A DNA stretch of 64,000 nt from Micromonospora_G sp040676775 (GTDB lineage Bacteria > Actinomycetota > Actinomycetes > Mycobacteriales > Micromonosporaceae), in NCBI RefSeq assembly GCF_040676775.1, contig NZ_JBFAPP010000011.1, positions 186,001 to 250,000 on the forward strand. Direction: 5' to 3'. Below the pieces are notes generated by a model, which saw nothing but the letters and a program-made list of their open reading frames with translations, had not been told where the DNA came from and did no database searches. Shown in pieces: positions 46,721 to 54,819 of this stretch. Positions within the stretch are counted from its first letter, which is position 1. Each line of letters begins with the position of its first letter. The position numbers were made by a program, and so were the translations under genes.

Positions 46721-47716
46721 TCACTTGTCGCGCCGCAGCCCGCCCGCGACGTGTTCGGCGATCAGCTCGAAGGAGCGGATCCGTTCGTCGACGTCGTAGA
46801 CCATCGCGGTCAGCATCAGCTCGTCGGCCTGGGTCCGCTCCAGCAGTTCGGTGAGCTGCCTGCGTACGGTCTCCGGGCTGCCCATGGCCTGCCCCTGCAT
46901 GCGTTCCCGGCTGAACTGCCGCTCCGCCTCCGTGAACGGGTACGCGGCGGCCTCCTCGGGGGTGGCCAGTGGTTCCGGACGTCCCGAGCGCAGACGCAGG
47001 AAGGAGAGCGCGGCGGGCCCGGACAGCCACTGGGCGTGCTCGTCGGTCTCCGCGCAGATCGCGTTCACCGCGACCATCGCGTACGGCTTGTCCAGCCATT
47101 GCGACGGGCGGAAGTTCTGCCGGTAGAGCGCGAGCGCCGGCAGGGTGTTGGTCGAGCTGAAATGGTGGGCGAAGGAGAACGGCAGGCCGAGCAGCCCGGC
47201 GAGCTGTGCGCTGAAGCCGCTGGAGCCGAGCAGCCAGACGGCGGGCATGTTCCCCCGGCCGGGGCTGGCGGTGATCGGACCGGGGCGGTCCCCGGTGAAG
47301 TAGTTGATCAGGTCGGCGAGCTCCTGCGGGAAGTTCTCCGCCGAGAGTCCCTCCATGGTGCGACGCAGTGCCAGCGCGGTCACCTGGTCGGTTCCCGGCG
47401 CCCGGCCGATGCCCAGGTCGATCCGGCCGGGGTGCAGCGCCTCCAGGGTGCCGAACTGTTCGGCGACCACCAGCGGTGCGTGGTTGGGCAGCATCACCCC
47501 GCCCGAACCGACCCGGATCGTCGAGGTGGCCGCGGCCAGGTGGGCGATCACCACGGGTGGGGCGCTGCTGGCGATGGCCGGCATGTTGTGGTGTTCGGCC
47601 ACCCAGAAGCGCTGGTAGCCCAACTCCTCGGTCCGCCGCGCGAGGGCGGTGGTGTGCCGCAGGGCCTCACCGGCGGTGGTGCCGGCGGCGACCGGGGCAA
47701 GGTCAAGAACAGACAT
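46721..47716 (-). CDS. Luciferase-like flavin-dependent oxidoreductase
   Basis: A 331-residue single-component-type LLM-class protein (MsnO8/YhbW-like). It starts SVLDLAPVAAGTTAGEALRH, the usual start of this subgroup, and contains FWVAEHHNMPAIASSAP, RVGSGGVMLPNHAPLVVAEQ and RIDLGIGRAPGTDQVTALAL. These enzymes use FMNH2 to oxidise small substrates; the substrate here is unknown. ATG 47716 fits the family start; GTG 47731 is an alternative. Confidence 0.92.
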   Translation of the reverse strand: MSVLDLAPVAAGTTAGEALRHTTALARRTEELGYQRFWVAEHHNMPAIASSAPPVVIAHLAAATSTIRVGSGGVMLPNHAPLVVAEQFGTLEALHPGRIDLGIGRAPGTDQVTALALRRTMEGLSAENFPQELADLINYFTGDRPGPITASPGRGNMPAVWLLGSSGFSAQLAGLLGLPFSFAHHFSSTNTLPALALYRQNFRPSQWLDKPYAMVAVNAICAETDEHAQWLSGPAALSFLRLRSGRPEPLATPEEAAAYPFTEAERQFSRERMQGQAMGSPETVRRQLTELLERTQADELMLTAMVYDVDERIRSFELIAEHVAGGLRRDK

Positions 47717-47837
47717 GGGTACGTCGATCACACAGTCGATCAACAGCCGGCCCGCCCAAATTGTTCCACTCGGGCGGATCGGGTGAGCTTGCCCACCGGA
47801 GTCTGCGCTGGCACGGTCGCCGCCCGCCCGCTGCCCG

Positions 47838-48005
47838 TCAGCCGATCAGGGTCCAGAGGTGTTGGGCGGAGGCCGACTCGAACTCACCCCGGGCGGCCTG
47901 CTGGGCCAACTCGTCGCGGCTGAGCCCCAGTTCGGCGAGCTGCCCGTCGACGAAACGGTTCCAGTCCTCGTCGGCCTGGCGCCGCTCCTGCTCGTCACCT
48001 GTCAT
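47838..48005 (-). CDS. Small acidic helical protein
   Basis: A 55-residue protein (TGDEQERRQADEDWNRFVDG, then QLAELGLSRDELAQQAARGE, ending LWTLIG). It is acidic and fully helical with no membrane segment or Cys. Codon bias and compact layout support a gene. No family recognised. Confidence 0.55.
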   Translation of the reverse strand: MTGDEQERRQADEDWNRFVDGQLAELGLSRDELAQQAARGEFESASAQHLWTLIG

Positions 48006-48353
48006 GACTCGGACCCTACCGCCCCGGTACGACGGCCGGGCCGGGTGGTCGCGGGCGTGGGCGGCGACCCGACGGCCCGATGACATTGATCAAGGTATGT
48101 GCGGAATGGGCGAAGACATTGGATGTCTTCCTCTGCGGGACGAGATCGCCTCGCGTCTCGTCGTGGAGCGAGTGCTCGCCGTGTCCGTGGGAGCGTCGAC
48201 GACCAGCGCTTTGTGGGTTTTGGTGGGGCTTGGCTGATCTTGAAGGGGTGGGATACCTCCGATGTCTAGGGCTGCAAAAGGTTGACAGAGTTGTTTCACG
48301 GTGTAAACATCGCCGTTATCTGAACTCGATGGAAATGGATTCGAGTAACTCGA
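48006..48353 (+). promoter_or_regulatory. IclR upstream region with a -35/-10-like pair
   Basis: A 348-bp non-coding stretch. TTGACA at 48282-48287 and TAAACA at 48304-48309 are separated by 16 bp and would start transcription about 35-40 bp before the IclR start. Around the -10 is a near-symmetric GTTTCACGGTGTAAAC (48293-48308). No small gene was supported. Confidence 0.4.
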
Positions 48354-48355
48354 AT
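48339..48355. promoter_or_regulatory. Palindrome ATTCGAG-TAA-CTCGAAT overlapping the IclR start
   Basis: A perfect 7-bp inverted repeat with a 3-bp centre covers the bases just before and into ATG 48354, an arrangement typical of an autoregulated repressor gene. It replaces any normal ribosome site, so translation may start unusually or further in. Confidence 0.5.
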
Positions 48356-49184
48356 GAGGAGCGGAAGAAAATCGTCCAGCGTCGATAAGGCATTCGAGCT
48401 GATCGGCGCGGTTTCCGAGGCTGGCGGGGCCGGACTGACCCTGGGTGAGCTTGCCGCGGAAGCCGGTATCGCGCTGAGCACCACCCACCGGTACACCACC
48501 TCGCTGCTGGAACTCGGCGTGTTCGAACGGGATCCGGCCGGCGCCTTCCACCTCGGCGTCACCCTCATCGCGCTCGCCGGGCAGTACCTCGAAGAGGACG
48601 GTCTGCGCGCCGCGGCCCGCCCGTACCTGGTCGAACTGGTCGAGTTGAGCGGGGAGACGGTGCACCTGGGCATCCCGGTCGGCAACCACATCGTCTACGT
48701 GGACAAGGTGGAGAGCGCCAAGTCCGTACGGCTGGTCTCCCGGATCGGCAGCCGGGTGGCGATGCACAGCACCTCGATGGGCAAGGCCGTACTCGCCGCA
48801 CTCGACGAGCGGCGGCGCGCGGAGATCCTCACCGGTCCGCTGCCGCTGCGTACCGGCAGGACGCTGACCGGTGCGGCGCTGAGCACCGAACTCGATCTCG
48901 TCCGAGCCCGCGGCTTCGCGATCGACGACGAGGAGAACGAGGAGGGTGTGCGCTGTTTCGGCCTGCCGATCCTGAGCGCCTCCGGCCAGCCGGTCGGCGC
49001 ATTCAGCGTCTCGGCTCCCGCGCACCGGTTCAGCATCGACGACTGCCATCGCCTCGCCCCGACCGCACTGGCCATGGCGGTCAATATCGGTCGACGGATC
49101 GGCTATCCGGCGCATCGCCGTCGTCCCCCGCCGGAAAACCACACCCGACCGGAGCGCCCGAGCATCAGCGGACAGGTCCGCTGA
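48354..49184 (+). CDS. IclR-family transcriptional regulator
   Basis: A 276-residue regulator. The N-terminal winged helix contains SVDKAFELIGAVSEAG, LTLGELAAEAGIALSTTHRY (HTH) and TTSLLELGVFERDPAGAFHL. The GAF-like ligand domain has VHLGIPVGNHIVYVDKVESA, MHSTSMGKAVLAALDE and IDDEENEEGVRCFGLPILSA, all family signatures. The C-terminal tail (HRRRPPPENHTRPERP) is extra. It is 21 bp upstream of the aldehyde dehydrogenase gene and probably controls the whole operon. Start choice is uncertain because no ribosome site precedes ATG 48354. Confidence 0.93.
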   Translation: MRSGRKSSSVDKAFELIGAVSEAGGAGLTLGELAAEAGIALSTTHRYTTSLLELGVFERDPAGAFHLGVTLIALAGQYLEEDGLRAAARPYLVELVELSGETVHLGIPVGNHIVYVDKVESAKSVRLVSRIGSRVAMHSTSMGKAVLAALDERRRAEILTGPLPLRTGRTLTGAALSTELDLVRARGFAIDDEENEEGVRCFGLPILSASGQPVGAFSVSAPAHRFSIDDCHRLAPTALAMAVNIGRRIGYPAHRRRPPPENHTRPERPSISGQVR

Positions 49185-49205
49185 CCCAACCAAGGAGTGG
49201 AACGG

Positions 49206-50657
49206 ATGTCCGCCGTCACATCGTCAACTGGTTCCGCCCCGTCCACCGAAGCCGTCCCGCCGGCCGAGTCGGTCATCACCGTGCACAACCCGGGCACCGG
49301 TGCGCTGCTCGGCGAGGTCGAGGCTGCCGGTGAGGAACGCGTACTGGCGGTGGTCGACGCCGCCCAGGCCGGTCAGCGGGCGATGGCCGCGCTGCCCGCG
49401 CACGAGCGGGCCGGACTGCTGCGCCGGATCGCCGAGCTGGTCGAGGCCGAGCAGGAGAGCCTGGCCCGGCTGCTCGCGGCCGAGAACGGCAAACCGCTGC
49501 CGCAGACCCGGGGCGAGATCGAGGCGGCGATCCGGATCTTCCGTGGCCACGCGGGCGAGGCGACCCGACTCTTCGGCCGGCAGATCCCGCTGGACGCCGT
49601 ACCCGGAATGGAGCGGCACCTGGCGGTGACCGTGCGCGAACCGATCGGCGTGGTGGCCGCGCTGGTCCCGTTCAACTACCCGGTCGAGCTGTACGCGCAC
49701 AAGGCGGCGGCCGCGCTCGCCGCCGGCAACGCCGTCGTGGTGCAGCCCCCCGCGCGCTGCCCGCTCAGCCTGGTCCGGATCGCCGAACTGGTCGAACTGG
49801 CCGGCGCGCCCCGGTACGCGCACCAGCTCGTCACCGGCGGGGTCCGGGTCTCCCAGCTCCTGGCCGAACTGCCCGGCATCGCGGCGGTGAGCCTCACCGG
49901 CAGCACCTCGGCCGGACGCGAGATCGCCCGGCGGGCCGCCGCCACCCTGAAGAAGGTCTTCCTCGAACTCGGCGGCAACGACGCGCTGATCGTCTGTGAC
50001 GACGCGGACGTGGAGCAGGCCGCCCAGGCGGTGGTGCTCGGGCGACTGGCCCGCGGCAACGGCCAGATCTGCTGCGCGGTCAAGCGGGTCTACGTGCAGG
50101 ACGGCGCGTACGACGCGTTCGTGGCGTCGCTGCTCGCGCAGACCGCCGAGCTGACCGTCGGCGACCAGTTGGTCGAGACGACCGACGTCGGTCCGCTGAT
50201 CGCCGAGTCGGCCGCGGTGCAGGTCGAGGACGCGGTCGGCCGGCTCGTGCACGACGGCGCCCGGCTGGTTGCCGGCGGGGCCCGGCGCGGCGCCTTCGTC
50301 GACCCGACCGTGCTGGTCGACGTGCCGCCGGACAGTCCCGCCCTGGCCGCGGAGATCTTCGGCCCGGTGGCACCGGTGGCCCGGTTCGCCGACCCGTTCG
50401 ACGCGGTGGCGATGGCGAACGAGTCGCCGTACGGGCTGCACGCCGCGGTGTTCACCCGGGACATCTCCCGCGCCTTCACCCTGGCCCGGCGGCTCGACGT
50501 CGGCGGGGTGCTGATCAACGGCTCGACCGCGGTACGGGCCGAGAACCTGCCGTTCGGCGGGACCAAGGACACCGGCGGCTACCGCGAGGGCGTGCACGAC
50601 ACTGCGCTGGACTTCACCCGGCAGAAGACCATCGTGGTGATGGAGGCCTTCGGATGA
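49206..50657 (+). CDS. NAD(P)-dependent aldehyde dehydrogenase with an altered cofactor Lys
   Basis: A 483-residue ALDH-superfamily enzyme. It has the PFNYP-type motif VVAALVPFNYPVELYAHKAA, the catalytic Glu in FLELGGNDALIV, and the nucleophile in ARGNGQICCAVKR. It is closest in wording to lactaldehyde/succinate-semialdehyde/GAPN-like members. The usual cofactor-phosphate Lys (VVLKPAxxTP) is Gln here: NAVVVQPPARCPLSL. ATG 49206 follows AAGGAG. An ATGA overlap couples it to the sugar-ABC ATPase, suggesting it oxidises the imported compound or its first product. Confidence 0.92.
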   Translation: MSAVTSSTGSAPSTEAVPPAESVITVHNPGTGALLGEVEAAGEERVLAVVDAAQAGQRAMAALPAHERAGLLRRIAELVEAEQESLARLLAAENGKPLPQTRGEIEAAIRIFRGHAGEATRLFGRQIPLDAVPGMERHLAVTVREPIGVVAALVPFNYPVELYAHKAAAALAAGNAVVVQPPARCPLSLVRIAELVELAGAPRYAHQLVTGGVRVSQLLAELPGIAAVSLTGSTSAGREIARRAAATLKKVFLELGGNDALIVCDDADVEQAAQAVVLGRLARGNGQICCAVKRVYVQDGAYDAFVASLLAQTAELTVGDQLVETTDVGPLIAESAAVQVEDAVGRLVHDGARLVAGGARRGAFVDPTVLVDVPPDSPALAAEIFGPVAPVARFADPFDAVAMANESPYGLHAAVFTRDISRAFTLARRLDVGGVLINGSTAVRAENLPFGGTKDTGGYREGVHDTALDFTRQKTIVVMEAFG

Positions 50658-52186
50658 GCCTCGAACTGCGCGGGGTGCACAAGGACTACGGCGGCGTCGA
50701 GGTGCTGCACGGGGTCGACCTGGTGGGACAGCCGGGCGAGGTGCTGGCCGTGGTCGGCGCGAACGGCGCCGGCAAGTCCACCCTGATCAAGATCCTGGCC
50801 GGGGCGCAGCCGATGAGCGCGGGCGAGATGCGGCTCGACGGCGAGCGGGTCGAGCTGCGTTCGCCGCACGACGCGCACGACCACGGCATCCGTACGGTCT
50901 ACCAGGAACTCAGCCTGGTGCCCGAACTGTCGGTCACGGAGAACCTGCTGATGGGGAACTTCCCCCGGCGGGCCGGCCTGATCGACTGGGCCGCCGCGCA
51001 CCGCCGGGCCGGTGCGTTGCTCGACTCGATCGGCTTCGGCGCGATCAACCCCCGTACCGTCGCGGGCCGGCTCTCGGTGGCCCGGCAGCAGATGGTCGAG
51101 ATCGCCAAGGCGCTGGTCGCCGAGCCGCGGGTGCTGGTGCTCGACGAGCCCTCCGCGGTGCTCGCCGGCAGCGACCTCGACTCGCTGTTCGCGCTGGTAC
51201 GACGGCTGACCCGACGCGGTGTCCTGGTGGTGTACGTCTCGCACCGGCTGGCCGAGGTGATGGAACTCGCCAGCACCATCGTGGTGATCAAGGATGGTCG
51301 GGTGGTCGCCACGACCACCCCGGCGGACACCAGCGAGGACGAGCTGATCCGGCTGATGGCCGGGCGGCGACTGGCCCAGATCTACCCCGACCGGCGCGAG
51401 AGCAGGGGTGCGCCCCGGCTGACCGTCACCGGGCTCGGCCGGCCGGGCGAGTTCGCCGACGTCTCGTTCACCCTGCACGAGGGCGAGATCGTCGGCCTGT
51501 TCGGCCTGGTCGGCTCGGGTCGCAGCGAACTGGCCCGGTGCGTCTTCGGCGCCGAGCGGGCCGCGACCGGCGGGGTCCGGGTGGCGGGCGGGGGAGGGGA
51601 CTTCCGTACCCCGGCGGAGGCGATCGCGGCCGGGGTCGCACTGGTCACCGAGGACCGCAAGCGCACCGGGTTGGTGCTCGACCTGACCGTACGGGACAAC
51701 ATCGCCCTGACCACGCTGCACCGGCACAGCCGGGTCGGCCTGGTCGACCGGGCCCGCCAGCGGCGGGACGTGACCACGATGGTCGACCGGCTCGGCATCC
51801 AGCCGGCGCACTGCGCGTCGATGGCGGTGGTCAATCTCAGCGGCGGCAACCAGCAGAAGGCGGTGCTGGCCAAGTGGCTGCTGGTCGGCCCGAGCGTACT
51901 CATCCTCGACGAACCGACCCGGGGCGTGGACATGGCCACCCGGGTGGAGATCTACCGCATCATCGACGACCTGGCCCGGTCCGGACTGAGCGTGCTGCTG
52001 ATCTCCTCGGACCTGACCGAGGTGCTCGGCGCCAGCGACCGGGTGCTGGTGATGCGGCAGGGCCGGCTCACCGGCGAACTGGCCGCCGACCGGACCACCG
52101 AGGACGAGGTGCTCGCCTACGCGATCGGACCGGCCGCCGGCCGGATGGAGCAGACGCCCGTGACCGGGCACGAGGAGAGGGTATGA
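50654..52186 (+). CDS. Sugar ABC importer ATPase (RbsA/MglA type)
   Basis: A 510-residue fused double ABC protein powering carbohydrate uptake. The first half has Walker A VVGANGAGKSTLIKILAGAQ, signature-like RLSVARQQMVEIAKAL and Walker B VLVLDEPSAVL. The second half has the degenerate P-loop FGLVGSGRSELARCVFGAE normal for this family, LSGGNQQKAVLAKWLL and LILDEPTRGVDMATRVEI. It overlaps both neighbours by ATGA. Confidence 0.96.
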   Translation: MSLELRGVHKDYGGVEVLHGVDLVGQPGEVLAVVGANGAGKSTLIKILAGAQPMSAGEMRLDGERVELRSPHDAHDHGIRTVYQELSLVPELSVTENLLMGNFPRRAGLIDWAAAHRRAGALLDSIGFGAINPRTVAGRLSVARQQMVEIAKALVAEPRVLVLDEPSAVLAGSDLDSLFALVRRLTRRGVLVVYVSHRLAEVMELASTIVVIKDGRVVATTTPADTSEDELIRLMAGRRLAQIYPDRRESRGAPRLTVTGLGRPGEFADVSFTLHEGEIVGLFGLVGSGRSELARCVFGAERAATGGVRVAGGGGDFRTPAEAIAAGVALVTEDRKRTGLVLDLTVRDNIALTTLHRHSRVGLVDRARQRRDVTTMVDRLGIQPAHCASMAVVNLSGGNQQKAVLAKWLLVGPSVLILDEPTRGVDMATRVEIYRIIDDLARSGLSVLLISSDLTEVLGASDRVLVMRQGRLTGELAADRTTEDEVLAYAIGPAAGRMEQTPVTGHEERV

Positions 52187-53184
52187 CGGGGCAGCTCACC
52201 GACACCGCGCCGGGCACCGCCACCAGCGGGGGACCACGACGGCCGTTGCGACTGGTGGTCAACGGCCGGGACCGTACGGTCGAGGCGGTGCTCGGCACGC
52301 TCGTCGTCGCGCTGATCGTGGTCGCCGCCCTGACCTCCGACACCTTCTTCACCCAGACCAACCTGACCAACCTGCTCAAGCAGATGGTGACCACCGGGCT
52401 GCTCGCCTTCGGCATGCTGGTGGTCATCCTCACCGGCGGCATCGACCTCTCGGTCGGCTCGGTGGTCGCGTTTGCCGGCATCGTCACCGCCGGGCTGGTC
52501 TCGGGCCTGCCGATCCCGCTGGCGATGCTGGTCGGCATCCTGGCCGGGATCGGATTCGGGCTGGTCAACGGCACCCTGATCGCCCGGTTCGGGCTGGCGC
52601 CGTTCGTGGTGACGCTGGCCGCGCTAACCACCATCCGGGGGTTGGCCTTCGTCTACTCCGAGGTGCCGATCGCCCCGGACGACCCGGCGTTCTTCACCCT
52701 CGGTACGGCGATGGTCGGTCCGATCCCGCTGACCACGGTGATCATGCTGGTGGTCTTCGGCCTGGGCGGGGTCTTCCTGTCCCGTACCCCGGCCGGGCGG
52801 TCGATCATCGCGATCGGCGGCAACCCGGAGACCGTACGGCTCGCCGGCATCAACGTACGCCGGCACGTGATCCTTGCGTACACGATCAGCGGTGCCTGTG
52901 CCGGATTGGCCGGGGTGATCCTGGCCAGCCGGGTCGGCATCGCCCAGCCGAGCGTCGGTGTCGCCTTCGAACTGGACGCGATCGCCGCGTGCGTGATCGG
53001 CGGGGCGAGCCTGGCCGGCGGACGCGGTACGGCGAAGGCGACCCTCGGCGGTGTCCTCGTCCTCGCCTTGATCAACAACCTGCTGAACCTGTACGGCGTG
53101 CAGAGCTTCTGGCAGCAGGTCCTCAAGGGACTGATCATCATCGCGGTGATCCTGGTCCAGCGGGTCAACCGGGTACGCCCCTGA
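52183..53184 (+). CDS. Sugar ABC importer permease (RbsC type)
   Basis: A 333-residue membrane protein with 8-10 predicted helices. The family signature VVILTGGIDLSVGSVVAFAG is present, and the ATPase-contact region is GGNPETVRLAGINVRRHVIL. The C-terminal part has ACVIGGASLAGGRGTAKATL, standard for RbsC. It starts at ATG 52183 within the ATPase stop. Confidence 0.96.
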   Translation: MTGQLTDTAPGTATSGGPRRPLRLVVNGRDRTVEAVLGTLVVALIVVAALTSDTFFTQTNLTNLLKQMVTTGLLAFGMLVVILTGGIDLSVGSVVAFAGIVTAGLVSGLPIPLAMLVGILAGIGFGLVNGTLIARFGLAPFVVTLAALTTIRGLAFVYSEVPIAPDDPAFFTLGTAMVGPIPLTTVIMLVVFGLGGVFLSRTPAGRSIIAIGGNPETVRLAGINVRRHVILAYTISGACAGLAGVILASRVGIAQPSVGVAFELDAIAACVIGGASLAGGRGTAKATLGGVLVLALINNLLNLYGVQSFWQQVLKGLIIIAVILVQRVNRVRP

Positions 53185-53238
53185 CGCGGGGCGTGCCCAC
53201 ACCACCACCCCACCCACCACACCACGGGAGATGTTGGC

Positions 53239-54219
53239 ATGAACCCGAAAAAGCTCAGCCGACTGCTGGTCACCGGCACCCTCGCCCTCGCCCTCGGCCT
53301 GACCGCGTGCTCCGATTCCGGCGGCTCCGGTGAGTCCGGCGGGGACGGCTCGTACACGATCGGCGTGGCGAACTTCATGCTGAGCGGGCCCTACTTCAGC
53401 GGCATGGACAAGGCCATCGCGGCCCAGGCGAAGAAGAAGGGGAACGTCGAGATCATCAGCACCGACGCGAACGGTGACGCGGCCAAGCTCGCCGCGAACG
53501 TCGAGGACCTGCTCAGCAAGAACGTCGACGCGGTGATCATCTCCGGCGGGCCGCTGGAGTCGGCCCCGGCGGCGCTCAACGCGATCAAGGCGGCGGGCAA
53601 GCCGGTGGTGCTGGTCGACCGGAAGTTCCAGACCGGCGAGTACACCAGTTGGATCGGCCCGGACAACAAGGCGATCGGCGTACAGAACGGGGAGTTCCTG
53701 GCCGAGAAGCTGCCCAGCGGCGGCAAGGTCGCCATCATCAAGGGCGGACCGGCCGACAACAGCATCGGGCTGGCCCGTACCGACGGGGTGAAGTCGGTGC
53801 TCGCCGGTAAGCCGGGGATCACCCTGGTCGAGGCGCCGGACTTCGGCAACTGGGGCTCTGACGGCGGGTTGACCGTGATGGAGAGCCTGCTCGCCACCAA
53901 CGCCGACCTGGCCGCGGTGTTCTGCGAGAACGACGCGATGTGCCTGGGCGCGCAGCGGGCCATCGCCGACGCGGGCAAGGACAAGCAGATCATCATCGCC
54001 GGGGTGGACGGTCAGGCCGAGGCGTTGAAGGCCATTCTCGACGGCACGAACTACCTGGTCACCGGCCTGAACGACGCGGACATCATCGGCAGCCTGGGGC
54101 TGGACCGGGCGGTCGAGATCCTGGGCGGCACCAAGACCGAGAAGGACACCGTGGTCCCCTCGCCGAGGGTGACGAAGGAGAACGCGGCCCAGTTCCTCGA
54201 CCCCAAGGGCGGTTTCTGA
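53239..54219 (+). CDS. Sugar ABC importer substrate-binding lipoprotein (RbsB type)
   Basis: A 326-residue binding protein. The lipoprotein signal ends LTAC, then a Ser/Gly linker. The periplasmic-binding fold starts YTIGVANFMLSGPYFSGMDK and shows VDAVIISGGPLESAPAAL, VAIIKGGPADNSIGLARTDG and IIIAGVDGQAEALKAI. It probably binds a pentose-sized sugar or polyol, from family membership only. ATG 53239 follows GGGAG by 8 bases. It lies 54 bp after the permease gene and is the last gene of the operon. Confidence 0.95.
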   Translation: MNPKKLSRLLVTGTLALALGLTACSDSGGSGESGGDGSYTIGVANFMLSGPYFSGMDKAIAAQAKKKGNVEIISTDANGDAAKLAANVEDLLSKNVDAVIISGGPLESAPAALNAIKAAGKPVVLVDRKFQTGEYTSWIGPDNKAIGVQNGEFLAEKLPSGGKVAIIKGGPADNSIGLARTDGVKSVLAGKPGITLVEAPDFGNWGSDGGLTVMESLLATNADLAAVFCENDAMCLGAQRAIADAGKDKQIIIAGVDGQAEALKAILDGTNYLVTGLNDADIIGSLGLDRAVEILGGTKTEKDTVVPSPRVTKENAAQFLDPKGGF

Positions 54220-54253
54220 GCGGGGAGATCTCGGGGCTGGATGATCGCCGCTT

Positions 54254-54293
54254 CGGTTGACCGGTCCGCGCCTGGTGCGGGACCGGTCAACCG
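54254..54293. terminator. 14-bp terminator hairpin after the sugar ABC operon
   Basis: CGGTTGACCGGTCC (54254-54267) pairs perfectly with 54280-54293 around a 12-nt loop. It lies between the binding-protein gene and the convergent DoxX gene. Confidence 0.85.
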
Positions 54294-54302
54294 GGCGGGC
54301 GA

Positions 54303-54653
54303 CTACAGCGAGAGGATCCGGGTGACCAGGGTCGCGACCGCGACGAGCAGGATCGTCGCCGGTGCACCGGCGCCCTTGGCGTCGCCGTTGCGTACGTGCG
54401 CGATGATCGCGCCGACGAAGTAGAGGACCACCCCGATGGCCGCCGCGACGCCGAGCGGCGCGAAGAAGATCCCGACGATCAGCCCGGCCGCGCCGATGAT
54501 CTCGATGATCGCCAGCGGCGGGTACCAGGTGAGCGGGACCCCGGCGGCGGTCAGGCCCTTGACCACCGTCTCGTCCTTGGTCAGCTTGCCTCGGGCGGAC
54601 ATCAGGAGTGCAGCGGAGAGCAGGATCGCGAGGACGACGTAGGCGATGGACAT
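54303..54653 (-). CDS. DoxX-like integral membrane protein
   Basis: A 116-residue protein with four hydrophobic segments (IAYVVLAILLSAALLM, PPLAIIEIIGAAGLIVGIFF, LGVAAAIGVVLYFVGAIIAH, ATILLVAVATLVTRILS). The charged loop ARGKLTKDETVVKGLTAAGV between helices 1 and 2 is typical of DoxX family proteins, whose biochemical role is poorly known. ATG 54653 follows GGGAG. It appears monocistronic. Confidence 0.9.
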   Translation of the reverse strand: MSIAYVVLAILLSAALLMSARGKLTKDETVVKGLTAAGVPLTWYPPLAIIEIIGAAGLIVGIFFAPLGVAAAIGVVLYFVGAIIAHVRNGDAKGAGAPATILLVAVATLVTRILSL

Positions 54654-54819
54654 GGTGCTCCCTGGGAGATGTGGGGGCTGTCGAGGCTGGGGGAGTTCGG
54701 GCGCCGAGGCGCGTTCGTCACCCTAGAGAGATCGTTGATCGATGTCAACGATCTGTTGTCCCTGACTATCTATTTTCCCGCACGATCGTCCCCGGGGTCG
54801 CTGCCGTCGATCGCCCGGC

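Noticed and set aside
48080..48388. Possible 102-residue gene overlapping the IclR start
   Set aside because: It lacks a ribosome site, crosses the likely promoter and ends inside the IclR reading frame; the IclR domain is certain.
49206..50657. ALDH as a pseudogene because of the Lys to Gln change
   Set aside because: The catalytic Cys and Glu are intact, the length is normal and the gene is tightly coupled to its neighbours; a functional variant is more likely.
50654..52186. Second ATPase half of the sugar importer as decayed
   Set aside because: The GSGRSE P-loop variant is normal in RbsA/MglA proteins.
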